Source of the DNA: Bacteroidota bacterium
Lineage (GTDB): Bacteria; Bacteroidota; Bacteroidia; Bacteroidales; Dysgonomonadaceae
Length of the DNA: 20,046 nucleotides
Assembly: GCA_023418255.1 (NCBI GenBank)
Contig: JAEZZZ010000028.1
Location: 1-20,046, forward strand
Direction of reading: 5' to 3'
Position numbers and translations under genes: made by a program. Positions 1-8,046 of the stretch are shown one piece after another. Position 1 is the first letter of the stretch. Each line of letters begins with the position of its first letter. The notes under the pieces are model-generated. The model had not been told where the DNA came from. It made no database searches and worked only from the letters and a program-made list of their open reading frames with translations.

Positions 1-82
<82 letters not shown>

Positions 83-96
83 TTTTACAACAGAAA

Positions 97-126
97 GCCT
101 CGAACAGAAGTGTTCGGGGCTTTTTT
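97..126 (+). terminator. Intrinsic terminator of the rRNA operon
   Basis: Ten-base-pair hairpin: GCCTCGAACA (97-106), loop GAAG, TGTTCGGGGC (111-120), with one G:T pair, followed directly by six T (121-126). It has the classic rho-independent layout immediately after the 5S gene. Confidence 0.9.
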
Positions 127-322
127 GTGCTTTAGAGAATAATCCAATGATAGCATTAAAGCTTTAAAATGTTCTTGTAAAGCACATTTATATGAGTCAT
201 CTTCATGCTATATGGAATAAAAATCATTCAATTTATATCATGCCAAAGTTATACCGGGCAGCATTATAATTTAAGACACCTATTTTAGTCTTTATCTTTT
301 ATCCTTTCGTTTTCTCTTTAAC
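127..322. other. AT-rich spacer without recognisable gene
   Basis: Between the rRNA terminator and the regulatory sites of the exporter operon I see no convincing open frame, RNA gene or repeat in either strand. The sequence is AT-rich with several short stop-filled frames. Confidence 0.6.
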
Positions 323-358
323 TGTCCACCTGCGAACGCAACTGTCCGTTATCGAACA
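323..358 (+). promoter_or_regulatory. Two tandem 16-bp operators (predicted enhancer sites for the NtrC-type regulator)
   Basis: Site 1 is TGTCCA-CCTG-CGAACG (323-338). Site 2 is TGTCCG-TTAT-CGAACA (343-358). Their centres are 20 bp apart, about two helical turns. Each is an imperfect palindrome, since the reverse complement of TGTCCG is CGGACA. The same motif occurs twice upstream of the outer-membrane channel gene (7967-8003). The centre of site 1 is 73.5 bp upstream of the -24 GG. That placement fits enhancer sites for a sigma-54 activator; the link to the regulator encoded at 9831-11201 is inferred. Confidence 0.75.
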
Positions 359-402
359 GGTCTTTTAATTTCTATGTGTTGATATATAGGTGATTGTGCT
401 TT

Positions 403-420
403 TGGCACGCGCTTTGTTTA
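403..420 (+). promoter_or_regulatory. Sigma-54 (-24/-12) promoter of the exporter operon
   Basis: TGGCACGCGCTTTGTTTA places GG at 404-405 and GT at 416-417 with ten bases between, the spacing of a -24/-12 RpoN promoter (consensus TGGCACG-N4-TTGC). The predicted start of transcription is near 429, about 23 bases before the ATG at 452. A near-identical element stands at 8047-8064. The -12 dinucleotide is GT rather than the more usual GC in both copies. Confidence 0.8.
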
Positions 421-451
421 TTATGTTTGTAAAAAAATAGAATGAACAATT

Positions 452-1699
452 ATGGATCGAAAAATTCCACAAGACGTTTTACGCAAAGAGCGCCGCAAAA
501 AATATATGAAATATGGTGCTGTTGCAGCCGTATCGGTCGCGTTGATAGTGATTGTTATCACGCTGTTGCGCGATACGGTTTCGCTCAAAAATATCCAGCT
601 TTCCGAAGTGGAGGTCGGAACGATTGAAGTGTCCGTAAGTGCTTCGGGAAAAGTGATGCCGGCATTTGAAGAAACTATCATTGCACCGATTGAAAGCCGT
701 ATCGTTGAAGTGTATAAAAAAGCCGGCGATTCCGTAGATGTGGGGACGCCGCTGGTGCGTTTGGATTTGCAAAGCATTGAAACCGATTATAATAAGATGC
801 TTGACGAACTACAAGTGCGACGTTATCGGATTGAGCAACAGCGTATCAAAAACAAAAGTACGCTCAGTAATATAGAGATGCAGCTGAAAGTAAACGAGAT
901 GCAGATTGATAAGATGCAGGTGGAAGTGCGCAATGAAAAATATCTCGACAGCATCGGAGCCGGCACCACCGATAAGGTGCGCGAAGTGCAGCTGCGCTAC
1001 AATGTGGCAAAGTTGGAGCAAGAGCAAGCTCGCAAAAAGTTTGAGAACGACCGCAAAGTGGCCGATTCGGAATTGCGTGTGCAAGAGATTGAACTTGAAA
1101 TATGTCGTAAATCGTTGGCGGAAACAAAGCGTATCTTGGATGATGCACAAATTCGTTCGCCTCGAAAAGCCATTCTCACATATATTAATAATCAAGTGGG
1201 AACACGTGTTTCGCACGGTTCAACAGTAGCTATTTTATCGGACTTGTCCCATTTTCGTATCGATGGAGAAATTGCCGACAGCTATGCCGACCGTATCGCA
1301 CCCGGAAACAAAGTCGTCGTGAAAATCGGCAACGACGAACTTATCGGTGCCGTCAGCAGTGTTACACCACTCTCGAAAAACGGCGTGATACAGTTTTCCG
1401 TAATATTGGAAGAAGATGATCATGCGCGATTGCGCTCGGGGCTTAAAACAGATGTATATGTGATGAATGCCATCAAGGAAGAGGTGATGCGTATTGCCAA
1501 CGGACCATATTACAGCGGGCAAGGAACGTATGAACTGTTTGTTTTGGACGGTTCGATACTCGAAAAGCGGAAAGTGAAACTTGGCGAAAGCAATTATCAA
1601 TATGTGGAGGTGATTTCGGGCTTGAAATCGGGTGACAAAGTGGTTGTTTCCGATATGGCACAATATAGAAATAGGAGTAAACTGAAAGTTTCTGAATAA
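452..1699 (+). CDS. Membrane-fusion (periplasmic adaptor) protein of an ABC exporter, HlyD/MacA type
   Basis: A 415-residue adaptor expected to bridge the inner-membrane permeases and the TolC-like channel across the periplasm. The N-terminus is a basic cytoplasmic stretch (1-20) followed by one membrane helix (about 21-39), with no cleavable signal. Residues ~55-105 form the first half of a biotinyl-lipoyl-like domain. Residues ~108-230 are rich in charged heptads (long coiled-coil hairpin), ~230-260 form the second lipoyl half, and beta-barrel and membrane-proximal domains follow. The start at 452 is preferred because it gives the usual basic tail plus helix; an ATG at 442 is in another frame. 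It is the first gene of the unit, ~23 bases downstream of the predicted sigma-54 start site and 12 bases before the first permease. RND-type adaptors look similar, but the neighbouring FtsX-like permeases and ATPase argue for an ABC system. Confidence 0.9.
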   Translation: MDRKIPQDVLRKERRKKYMKYGAVAAVSVALIVIVITLLRDTVSLKNIQLSEVEVGTIEVSVSASGKVMPAFEETIIAPIESRIVEVYKKAGDSVDVGTPLVRLDLQSIETDYNKMLDELQVRRYRIEQQRIKNKSTLSNIEMQLKVNEMQIDKMQVEVRNEKYLDSIGAGTTDKVREVQLRYNVAKLEQEQARKKFENDRKVADSELRVQEIELEICRKSLAETKRILDDAQIRSPRKAILTYINNQVGTRVSHGSTVAILSDLSHFRIDGEIADSYADRIAPGNKVVVKIGNDELIGAVSSVTPLSKNGVIQFSVILEEDDHARLRSGLKTDVYVMNAIKEEVMRIANGPYYSGQGTYELFVLDGSILEKRKVKLGESNYQYVEVISGLKSGDKVVVSDMAQYRNRSKLKVSE

Positions 1700-1711
1700 A
1701 AAATAAAAAAT

Positions 1712-3025
1712 ATGATAAAACAGTATTTCAAACAAGCGTGGCATCTGATAACACAAAATAAACTTTTCAGCGCCATATATATTGCCGGAACAGCATTAGG
1801 GATTTCGATGGTGATGGTAATGGCTATTTTGAACTATGTGAAAACATCCAATATATATCCCGAAACTAATCGCGACAGAATGTTGTATGCAAGAACTGTT
1901 GTAATGACTGCAACCGATACAGTCCGTTTTGCATATCCCAGTAGCGGGAGTCTTTCTTACAAAGCTGTCAAGGAGTGGTTTATGCCTCTTGAAATTCCGG
2001 AAGCTGTTTCTTTTATGACTAATGCAAAAGGATTTGCATCTCTTCCTAAGGATGAACATTTATTTTCAATAACGAGTAAATATGTAGATAGAAATTATTG
2101 GAAAGTTTTCAGTTTTAATTTTGTATCCGGTGAGCCTTTTTCTGATGCTGATTATGCTTCAGAATTGAGAGCCGCTGTTATTTCAGAATCAATTGCAAAA
2201 AAACTGTTTGGTTCAATTGATGTCGTTGGGAAAGAGTTTGAATATGATTTCAATCTTTATCGAATAAGAGGTGTCGTAAAAGATGTATCGTATATCATGG
2301 TTGATACGTATGCACAAGTATGGATGCCATTTACTTCAAAAAAAGATTATGATAAAGTGTGGAATGAAAGGGGAGGAATGCTGTCCGGCATAACCAAAGT
2401 GTTTATATTGGCACGCCACAAGTCTGATTTTGAATCAATACGAAATGAAGTGAATCGGAATATACAACGTTACAATATGCAAGCAACTGATTGGAAAGCC
2501 GATTTGCTGGGACAACCGGATACGAGAAAAGTGCATATTCATCGGTATTGGTCGAATATCAGACCAAATATGAAAAGTATTTGGATTAAAAATCTGCTGA
2601 TTATTTCATTGCTTCTTTTGGTGCCTGCCATCAATTTATCGGGCATGAACAGCACTCGCATGGAACGTCGTTTGGGAGAGATGGGTGTACGAAAAGCTTT
2701 CGGCGCTTCGCGAAATAAACTCATTCACCAAGTATTAACAGAGAATCTGCTTCTTACGGGCTTGGGTGGACTTGTCGGATTGCTGCTCTCTTATCTGATA
2801 ATCTTCATTTCAAGAGAATGGATTCTTGATTTAGGGCAACAGTTTGTAGATCCGCTTCCTATGGAAACATCAGTTAACCTTTCGTTCTCGATGCTCTTCA
2901 ATATAAAGATATTTTTTATTGTTCTTTTAACATGTTTTGTAATGAATTTTCTTTCAGCCTTAATTCCTGTGTACCAATCGCTGCGTAAGAATATTACTGA
3001 CTCTCTCTATATAAAATACAATTGA
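1712..3025 (+). CDS. MacB/FtsX-like ABC permease, type A, copy 1
   Basis: A 437-residue permease with the MacB layout. There is a short cytoplasmic start (MIKQYFKQAW), a first membrane helix at ~20-40, a large periplasmic MacB_PCD-like domain (~45-285) and three C-terminal helices (~294-314, 347-367, 398-420). The FtsX-family coupling motif ERRLGEMGVRKAFGA lies between helices 2 and 3 and should contact the ATPase. There is no nucleotide-binding domain in this chain, unlike proteobacterial MacB. It is paralogous to the protein at 4420-5688. The 28 bp around the start (1708-1735) are identical to those at 4416-4443. By eye this gene and the next are more AT-rich than the second permease pair. 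Substrate unknown. Confidence 0.9.
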   Translation: MIKQYFKQAWHLITQNKLFSAIYIAGTALGISMVMVMAILNYVKTSNIYPETNRDRMLYARTVVMTATDTVRFAYPSSGSLSYKAVKEWFMPLEIPEAVSFMTNAKGFASLPKDEHLFSITSKYVDRNYWKVFSFNFVSGEPFSDADYASELRAAVISESIAKKLFGSIDVVGKEFEYDFNLYRIRGVVKDVSYIMVDTYAQVWMPFTSKKDYDKVWNERGGMLSGITKVFILARHKSDFESIRNEVNRNIQRYNMQATDWKADLLGQPDTRKVHIHRYWSNIRPNMKSIWIKNLLIISLLLLVPAINLSGMNSTRMERRLGEMGVRKAFGASRNKLIHQVLTENLLLTGLGGLVGLLLSYLIIFISREWILDLGQQFVDPLPMETSVNLSFSMLFNIKIFFIVLLTCFVMNFLSALIPVYQSLRKNITDSLYIKYN

Positions 3026-3027
3026 TT

Positions 3028-4347
3028 ATGATAAAACATATATTCAAACAGATTTGGGCGCAACGCAAATACAACACTTGGATATTTATTGAACTCATGT
3101 TGGTATTTGTGCTTGTTTGGGTGTTGGCCGATTATGCTTTTATAAGTGTTTACAACCGAAGCATTCCGAAAGGATTTAATACCGATAATACCTATATGAT
3201 TCGATATGGAATATATGGCAGCGAAACATTCAGATATAATCCTTCCGAAAGCGATTCCTTAAACATCATGGACAATTTGGATTTGTTTTTAAATAAAATA
3301 AAAGCATATAAAGACATAGAAGTAGCGGCTTTAACCTATATGGGATGGGGGGCAACACCTTTCTCGGGAAACAATAATCAGTCCGATATAATTAATGTGA
3401 ATGATAGCACGAAAATTACGAATGCACAAGTGAAAAATGTGTTTTCGGGTGATTATTTTCGCATTTTTAGATATACACCTTATAAAGATAAGGCATGGGA
3501 ACGAGTTGCCAATATCGATTTGCGAAAAAATAACACCGTGTTTATTACACGACAAGTCGAGCAAGCAATTTTTGGTAATCAATCTGCTATTGGCAAAAGA
3601 ATATATGCTGATATTGGCTATGGGAAACAGGAATATGTAGTAGGAGAAGTGTTGAGTGACCAAAAAAGATTTGATTATACATTACCGTATGGCGCTATAT
3701 TTGGTGCGGCACCAATGCCAAAACCTAATAATTTAGACTATTTTGGGGTATGTACGCGTACCAAAAGTGGCATTTCGGAACGTCAATTTATTTCGGACTT
3801 CAAAAAAGAGATGGCTAAACAATTGCAAATCGGAAATTTTTATTTGAAAGATATTCAATCATTTTCCTCAATAAAGTCTGAAACGGAATATATGTTTGGT
3901 GTAACCAATGAAATTCGTGTTCGCATGGCTCTAATGCTGTTCTGCTTGCTAAATATTGCATTGGGGATTATCGGCACATTTTGGTTTCGCAATCAGATAC
4001 GCCGAGGAGAAATCGGATTGCGCATGGCAATGGGAAGTACGCGTGCTACATTGCAGCGGCAATTTATCGTAGAGGCGTTGTTACTCTTGACGCTTGCGGT
4101 AATTCCGGCAATTCTTATAAACTTTTTTATCGCGCGTATCGGAGGAATTGACCTCAACATGGATATCATGATGGAATATAAAACGATAATCGGTTCACCT
4201 TACCTTACTCAAAATGCACCGTTACGTTTTTTGATTACAAACCTAATTACTTATTTTTCCCTTGCAGCCATAGTCGTATTGAGTGCCTGGATTCCGGCAC
4301 GTCGCGCGTCCAAGATGCATTTGGTGGAGGCGTTGAGGGATGAATGA
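3028..4347 (+). CDS. MacB/FtsX-like ABC permease, type B, copy 1
   Basis: A 439-residue permease starting MIKHIFKQIW. The ATG at 3028 is chosen over a TTG at 3022, which would overlap the previous stop, because the sibling permeases start at the same point of the alignment. One N-terminal helix (~18-38) is followed by a periplasmic domain (~40-295) and three C-terminal helices (~299-320, 349-369, 400-423). The coupling motif GEIGLRMAMGS sits after helix 2, and the C-terminus ends ARRASKMHLVEALRDE, a common end for this family. It begins two bases after the preceding stop. It is paralogous to 5692-6939, with which it shares a 29-bp identical DNA block near the 3' end (4292-4320 versus 6884-6912). 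It probably pairs with the type A permease as a heterodimer (inference). Confidence 0.9.
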   Translation: MIKHIFKQIWAQRKYNTWIFIELMLVFVLVWVLADYAFISVYNRSIPKGFNTDNTYMIRYGIYGSETFRYNPSESDSLNIMDNLDLFLNKIKAYKDIEVAALTYMGWGATPFSGNNNQSDIINVNDSTKITNAQVKNVFSGDYFRIFRYTPYKDKAWERVANIDLRKNNTVFITRQVEQAIFGNQSAIGKRIYADIGYGKQEYVVGEVLSDQKRFDYTLPYGAIFGAAPMPKPNNLDYFGVCTRTKSGISERQFISDFKKEMAKQLQIGNFYLKDIQSFSSIKSETEYMFGVTNEIRVRMALMLFCLLNIALGIIGTFWFRNQIRRGEIGLRMAMGSTRATLQRQFIVEALLLLTLAVIPAILINFFIARIGGIDLNMDIMMEYKTIIGSPYLTQNAPLRFLITNLITYFSLAAIVVLSAWIPARRASKMHLVEALRDE

Positions 4348-4371
4348 TTTACAAAGAGAAACAGATAATTG

Positions 4372-4389
4372 CGCTGTCTTTGGACAGCG
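4372..4389 (+). repeat. Small intergenic hairpin between permease pairs
   Basis: CGCTGTC (4372-4378) and GACAGCG (4383-4389) form a perfect 7-bp stem around a TTTG loop. No T-run follows, so it is not a classic terminator. It lies 24 bases after the stop of the first type B permease. A hairpin in the comparable place (6964-6980) follows the second type B permease. A role in mRNA processing or partial attenuation is possible but unproven. Confidence 0.4.
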
Positions 4390-4419
4390 ATAGAAACAGA
4401 AAATTTAAAACATATAAAT

Positions 4420-5688
4420 ATGATAAAACAGTATTTCAAACAAATCAGACAATTGTGGAAGACCAATCCGCTGTTCAGCATCATTTCGGTGTTGGCAACG
4501 GCATTGACTATCGCCTTTGTGATGACGCTTTATATGGTGTACGCGTTTAAAACCACGGATATGGAGCCGGAAGTGAATCGCAGTCGTACACTTTATTCGG
4601 GAAGGGGTTATTCGTATTTTACCAAAGACCATTCTAAAGCAAATTCAGGTATGTCGTATTCGGCGGCAAAAACTATTTTTGGCAACCTGAAAAACGCGGA
4701 AACGGTCAGTTATTGTATCAATCGCGGCGAAGGCGCAGCCTATGTTGGCACAAGTCCGGCGAATAGTGCCAAGCAGATTGTCAGCATCGTGGACGATGCC
4801 TATTTTGATATTTTTCGTTTTCACTTTGTGAGCGGAAACCCGTTTACTGCCGAACAAGCCGCCGCCGTGCGTCGCGAAGCAATCATCACCGACAAGCTGG
4901 CACTCAAACTCTTTAATACGGAGGATGCCACGGGCAAAAATATTCAAGTGAATTTTCGTGACTATCGTGTCACGGGTGTCGTGAAATCATTCAGTTCGTT
5001 ATTCCACAAAGCATACAGCGATGTATGGTTGATTGTCAATAAAGAAGATATGAATTGGGCGCCCAGTCAATCCGAAGGATTGCTGGGAAACTGCGAAGCC
5101 ATCGTTTTGGCAAAAAAGGGCGTTTCGTTGAAAACGCTCGAAGAGGAGATTGATGCAAATATTGAGAAGTTGAATAAAAATTTACAGGAATTTACCTTCG
5201 AGCAGCGTGTGTTTTCGCAGGCTCAATCGAGCTTTTTTAGTAATAAAACGGTCAATCCGGCAAAAATTTTCATCGTGCTTATTCTTATTATATTGATCGT
5301 TCCGACAATTAATATGTCGGGGTTGCTTTCTACGCAAATGAAAAAACGCGGTGAAGAAATCGGCATACGCAAAGCGTATGGAGCAAACAATCGTCAAGTT
5401 GTCGGGCAACTGCTGTTCGAAAATCTTATACTGACGCTTTTAGGTGGACTCATCGGGTTGATACTGTCGTTTATCGTTGTTGGAGTCTTTAAGAATTTGT
5501 TGTTGGCAGATGTGATGACAATCAATGTAGGAGCGGAGAATTTCAACTTGCCGTTATCGGTACTTTTTCATCCGATGATTTTTGTCGCGGTACTGCTCTT
5601 TTGCTTGTTTATCAATCTTTTGTCAGGTATATTGCCGGCATGGAAAGCCTCACGAACAACCATTATCGATACAATGAAAGGAGAATAA
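4420..5688 (+). CDS. MacB/FtsX-like ABC permease, type A, copy 2
   Basis: A 422-residue permease starting MIKQYFKQIRQ. The ATG at 4420 is preferred to an upstream in-frame TTG at 4369, because the first residues then match the copy 1 permease and the DNA around both starts is identical for 28 bp. The layout is helix 1 at ~18-40, a periplasmic domain to ~275, and helices at ~281-302, 336-357 and 385-407. The coupling motif GEEIGIRKAYGA follows helix 2. It ends four bases before the next gene. Together with that gene it repeats the A-B order of the first permease pair, which suggests an old tandem duplication of a two-gene cassette. Confidence 0.9.
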   Translation: MIKQYFKQIRQLWKTNPLFSIISVLATALTIAFVMTLYMVYAFKTTDMEPEVNRSRTLYSGRGYSYFTKDHSKANSGMSYSAAKTIFGNLKNAETVSYCINRGEGAAYVGTSPANSAKQIVSIVDDAYFDIFRFHFVSGNPFTAEQAAAVRREAIITDKLALKLFNTEDATGKNIQVNFRDYRVTGVVKSFSSLFHKAYSDVWLIVNKEDMNWAPSQSEGLLGNCEAIVLAKKGVSLKTLEEEIDANIEKLNKNLQEFTFEQRVFSQAQSSFFSNKTVNPAKIFIVLILIILIVPTINMSGLLSTQMKKRGEEIGIRKAYGANNRQVVGQLLFENLILTLLGGLIGLILSFIVVGVFKNLLLADVMTINVGAENFNLPLSVLFHPMIFVAVLLFCLFINLLSGILPAWKASRTTIIDTMKGE

Positions 5689-5691
5689 ATT

Positions 5692-6939
5692 ATGTGGAAA
5701 ATAGCTTTAAAACAGATTAGAAAAAACTTCAAATCCAACATTTGGATTTTTGTCGAACTCTTTATCGTGTCAATATTGTTGTGGTATTGCGTTGATTTTC
5801 TTTACGTGATAATTCATAAAAATTCCGAACCGATTGGGGTGGACACCGAGCAAGTGTATCAGGTAAAATTGGGTTTTAATCCTTTGGTGGAAATCAATAG
5901 AAAAGACCTTGACAGCGTTGATATACAGTGGATTAATCCGTTTTTGCAGATTGTGCGCTTAATTGAGCAATATCCCGATGTGGAAGCCGTGACCTATTAT
6001 TCCGGTTCCGAACCCTATTCGCAGGGCACTATGTTTCAAGGTTATACCGCCGATGAGGAAAATGCCTATCGTGCTTTGATTCGTTATGTGAGCGAAGATT
6101 ACGACAAGGTTTTTCGTGTGAATATGCACGAAGGTGGATTTAAGGATTGGCAAATTAAGACATCGCCACAAAGTGCTATTATTTCGCAAGAGTTATCCGA
6201 TTCTCTTTTTCATTCGCAATCATCAATCGGCAAACAGTTTCGAGATTATTACACACCCGAATTAAAATTTAAAGTTACAGGTGTTTCCGGCTCAATGAAA
6301 AATGACACATACCGTCGTTACGAACCGTTTATTTATACACCTTTTCACATGAGGTTTTTTTCCTACTCGCTGCCGACTATTGCTATGCGTGTTCGACCGG
6401 AAGCCGCAATTCCCGGTTTTGAAGCCAAATTCACGGAAGCGATGAAAACCAAACTCAATATCGGACCTTTTTATTTGTTCAGCGTGATATCTTATGATTT
6501 GAGAGCTGACGCCTACGATAAAGTGACGGGCATCAGTAAGTATGTCAGCATTATCACAAGTGTGTTGGCTTTTTTTCTGTTCATCGTTTTCTTGGGTATT
6601 TTAGGCACGTTTTGGTTTCAGATGGAATCGCGGCGTTCGGAAATCGGATTGCGCATGGCATTGGGTTCAAGTAGAAAGGGCGTGTTGCGCTATATCTTTT
6701 CCGAGAGCATGATAATGTACGCGATGGCGTTTTTGCCGGCATTTATCGTATGCATTAAGCTGGTGCGTTTTGATATAACCTATACATTCAACGACGGCAT
6801 GGATTATACGTGGACACGCTTTTGGATTACACAGCTTTTCAGTGTTGTCATCATGATAGGAATTATTTCGCTTGGCGTATTGCTTCCGGCACGTCGCGCG
6901 TCCAAGATGCATCCGGTGGAAGCATTAAGGGATGAATAA
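5692..6939 (+). CDS. MacB/FtsX-like ABC permease, type B, copy 2
   Basis: A 415-residue permease (MWKIALKQIRKNFKSN...), with helix 1 at ~18-40, a periplasmic domain to ~280 and helices at ~283-308, 338-357 and 377-400. The coupling motif SEIGLRMALGS and the C-terminal ARRASKMHPVEALRDE match the earlier type B permease. It is the last permease before the ATPase gene, separated by 87 bases that contain a small hairpin. It probably forms the transmembrane partner of the preceding type A protein. Confidence 0.9.
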   Translation: MWKIALKQIRKNFKSNIWIFVELFIVSILLWYCVDFLYVIIHKNSEPIGVDTEQVYQVKLGFNPLVEINRKDLDSVDIQWINPFLQIVRLIEQYPDVEAVTYYSGSEPYSQGTMFQGYTADEENAYRALIRYVSEDYDKVFRVNMHEGGFKDWQIKTSPQSAIISQELSDSLFHSQSSIGKQFRDYYTPELKFKVTGVSGSMKNDTYRRYEPFIYTPFHMRFFSYSLPTIAMRVRPEAAIPGFEAKFTEAMKTKLNIGPFYLFSVISYDLRADAYDKVTGISKYVSIITSVLAFFLFIVFLGILGTFWFQMESRRSEIGLRMALGSSRKGVLRYIFSESMIMYAMAFLPAFIVCIKLVRFDITYTFNDGMDYTWTRFWITQLFSVVIMIGIISLGVLLPARRASKMHPVEALRDE

Positions 6940-6963
6940 GTTACAAAGTAAAAACGGATAATT

Positions 6964-6980
6964 ATGTCGCGTCGCGGCAT
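6964..6980 (+). repeat. Small hairpin between permease and ATPase genes
   Basis: ATGTCGC (6964-6970) pairs with GCGGCAT (6974-6980) around a 3-base loop, including one G:T pair. There is no T-run after it. It sits ~25 bases after the second type B permease stop, like the hairpin at 4372-4389, and both follow a TTACAAAG segment directly downstream of the stop. Confidence 0.35.
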
Positions 6981-7026
6981 CAATAAAGATAAATAAATAA
7001 TAATCTAAAACAGTAAAAAAAGAACA

Positions 7027-7701
7027 ATGGAGACAATGATTGTATTGGATAAAGTCGATAAAATTTATCGCACCGAAGAGATTGAAACCGTAGCATTGGA
7101 AAATGTGAATTTGCAAGTGAATAAAGGCGAATTTCTCGCCGTGATGGGACCGTCGGGTTGTGGAAAATCCACATTGCTCAACGTGATGGGTTTATTAGAC
7201 CAACCTACGCGTGGCAAAGTGATTATAGATGGCAAAGAAACCGAAATGATGAAGGACAGGGAGTTGGCAAAATTCCGAAACGAGAAACTGGGTTTCGTGT
7301 TTCAAAGTTTTCATCTGATTAATTCGCTTAACGTGTTGGATAATGTGGAGCTGCCTTTGCTCTATCGCAAAACGGGCGCGCGCGAACGCCGACGCCTTGC
7401 CGAAGCGGTATTGGAAAAAGTGGGATTGTCGCACCGTATGCGCCATTTCCCGACGCAACTTTCGGGCGGACAATGTCAACGCGTCGCGATCGCGCGCGCC
7501 GTTATTGGCAGTCCGTCCATTATTCTCGCCGATGAGCCGACCGGAAATCTTGACTCGAAAATGGGTGCCGAAGTGATGGATTTATTGCACCAACTGAATC
7601 GCGAAGACGGGCGCACCATCGTAATGGTAACGCACGACGAAAGCAAAGCCGAAGAGGCAATGCGCACCATTCGTTTTTTGGATGGTCGACAAATTTCGTA
7701 A
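7027..7701 (+). CDS. ABC transporter ATP-binding protein, LolD/MacB family
   Basis: A 224-residue stand-alone ATPase expected to power all permeases of this unit at the cytoplasmic face. All motifs are intact: Walker A GPSGCGKST (41-49), Q-loop Gln93, signature LSGGQ (145-149), Walker B ILADE (166-170) with catalytic Glu170, D-loop NLDS (174-177) and switch His203. The motifs and length match the LolD/MacB/FtsE group, whose partners are FtsX-like permeases. The start could be Met1 or Met4 (7036). It is the last gene of the first exporter unit; the next 400 bases hold a permease remnant and the promoter of the channel gene. It is the only ATPase for four permeases in this window. Confidence 0.95.
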   Translation: METMIVLDKVDKIYRTEEIETVALENVNLQVNKGEFLAVMGPSGCGKSTLLNVMGLLDQPTRGKVIIDGKETEMMKDRELAKFRNEKLGFVFQSFHLINSLNVLDNVELPLLYRKTGARERRRLAEAVLEKVGLSHRMRHFPTQLSGGQCQRVAIARAVIGSPSIILADEPTGNLDSKMGAEVMDLLHQLNREDGRTIVMVTHDESKAEEAMRTIRFLDGRQIS

Positions 7702-7815
7702 CTGCAATTGTATTTTATGGATAATAACCCGACCGGAGGGAATGTTGTGTGACGAAAATTAAAACGTGGCATCTTATGGTTTTGGGTTTATGCAAATGAC
7801 AAAATAAAAAATTCA

Positions 7816-7890
7816 ATGATTCAACACTAGTTTAAGCAAGCGTGGCGATTGCTGCGCGAAAATTAGGTGCTAAGTGTCTTAGCAATTTAT
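7816..7890 (+). pseudogene. Remnant of a type A permease N-terminus with two in-frame TAG stops
   Basis: Read from ATG 7816, the frame gives MIQH*FKQAWRLLREN*VLSVLAIY. This aligns with the starts of the intact type A permeases, MIKQYFKQAWHLITQN and MIKQYFKQIRQLWKTN. The first TAG (7828-7830) stands where they have Tyr, and the second (7864-7866) where they have Lys or Pro. The bases CAAGCGTGG are shared with copy 1 at the same alignment position. Similarity fades after ~7890, before the periplasmic domain. It is best explained as the end of a deleted or decayed further permease gene that once stood between the ATPase and channel genes. Confidence 0.7.
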
Positions 7891-7966
7891 GAACGACTGG
7901 CATAGCGTAAAATTTGCGTAATGTTTTTTGTCAATCATAATTGACGAATTAAAAATCACACGATCC

Positions 7967-8003
7967 TGTCCGTATTTGAACTTCGAGTGTTCGTTTTCGG
8001 ACA
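7967..8003 (+). promoter_or_regulatory. Two tandem 16-bp operators upstream of the channel gene
   Basis: Site 3 is TGTCCG-TATT-TGAACT (7967-7982). Site 4 is TGTTCG-TTTT-CGGACA (7988-8003), whose reverse complement is TGTCCG-AAAA-CGAACA. It therefore matches site 2 of the other operon in all 12 defined bases. The centres are 21 bp apart. The outer site centre lies 73.5 bp upstream of the -24 GG, the same distance as in the first operon. Predicted binding sites of the NtrC-type regulator at 9831-11201. Confidence 0.75.
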
Positions 8004-8046
8004 GTGTCTGTTTTAAATAGTGCTTGTAGTCAGTTAGTTGTCTGTA

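Noticed and set aside
101..116. CGAACA and TGTTCG half-sites resembling the exporter operators
   Set aside because: They form the stem of the rRNA terminator, are in the opposite (everted) arrangement and are not followed by a sigma-54 promoter at the right distance; read as coincidence.
7816..7890. Possible read-through or recoding of the two TAG codons
   Set aside because: The frame has further stops soon after and similarity to permeases fades, so decay is the simpler explanation.
7930..7945. Six-bp hairpin GTCAAT-CATA-ATTGAC considered as terminator of the first exporter unit
   Set aside because: The stem is short and AT-rich and no T-run follows it on either strand; support is too weak to annotate.
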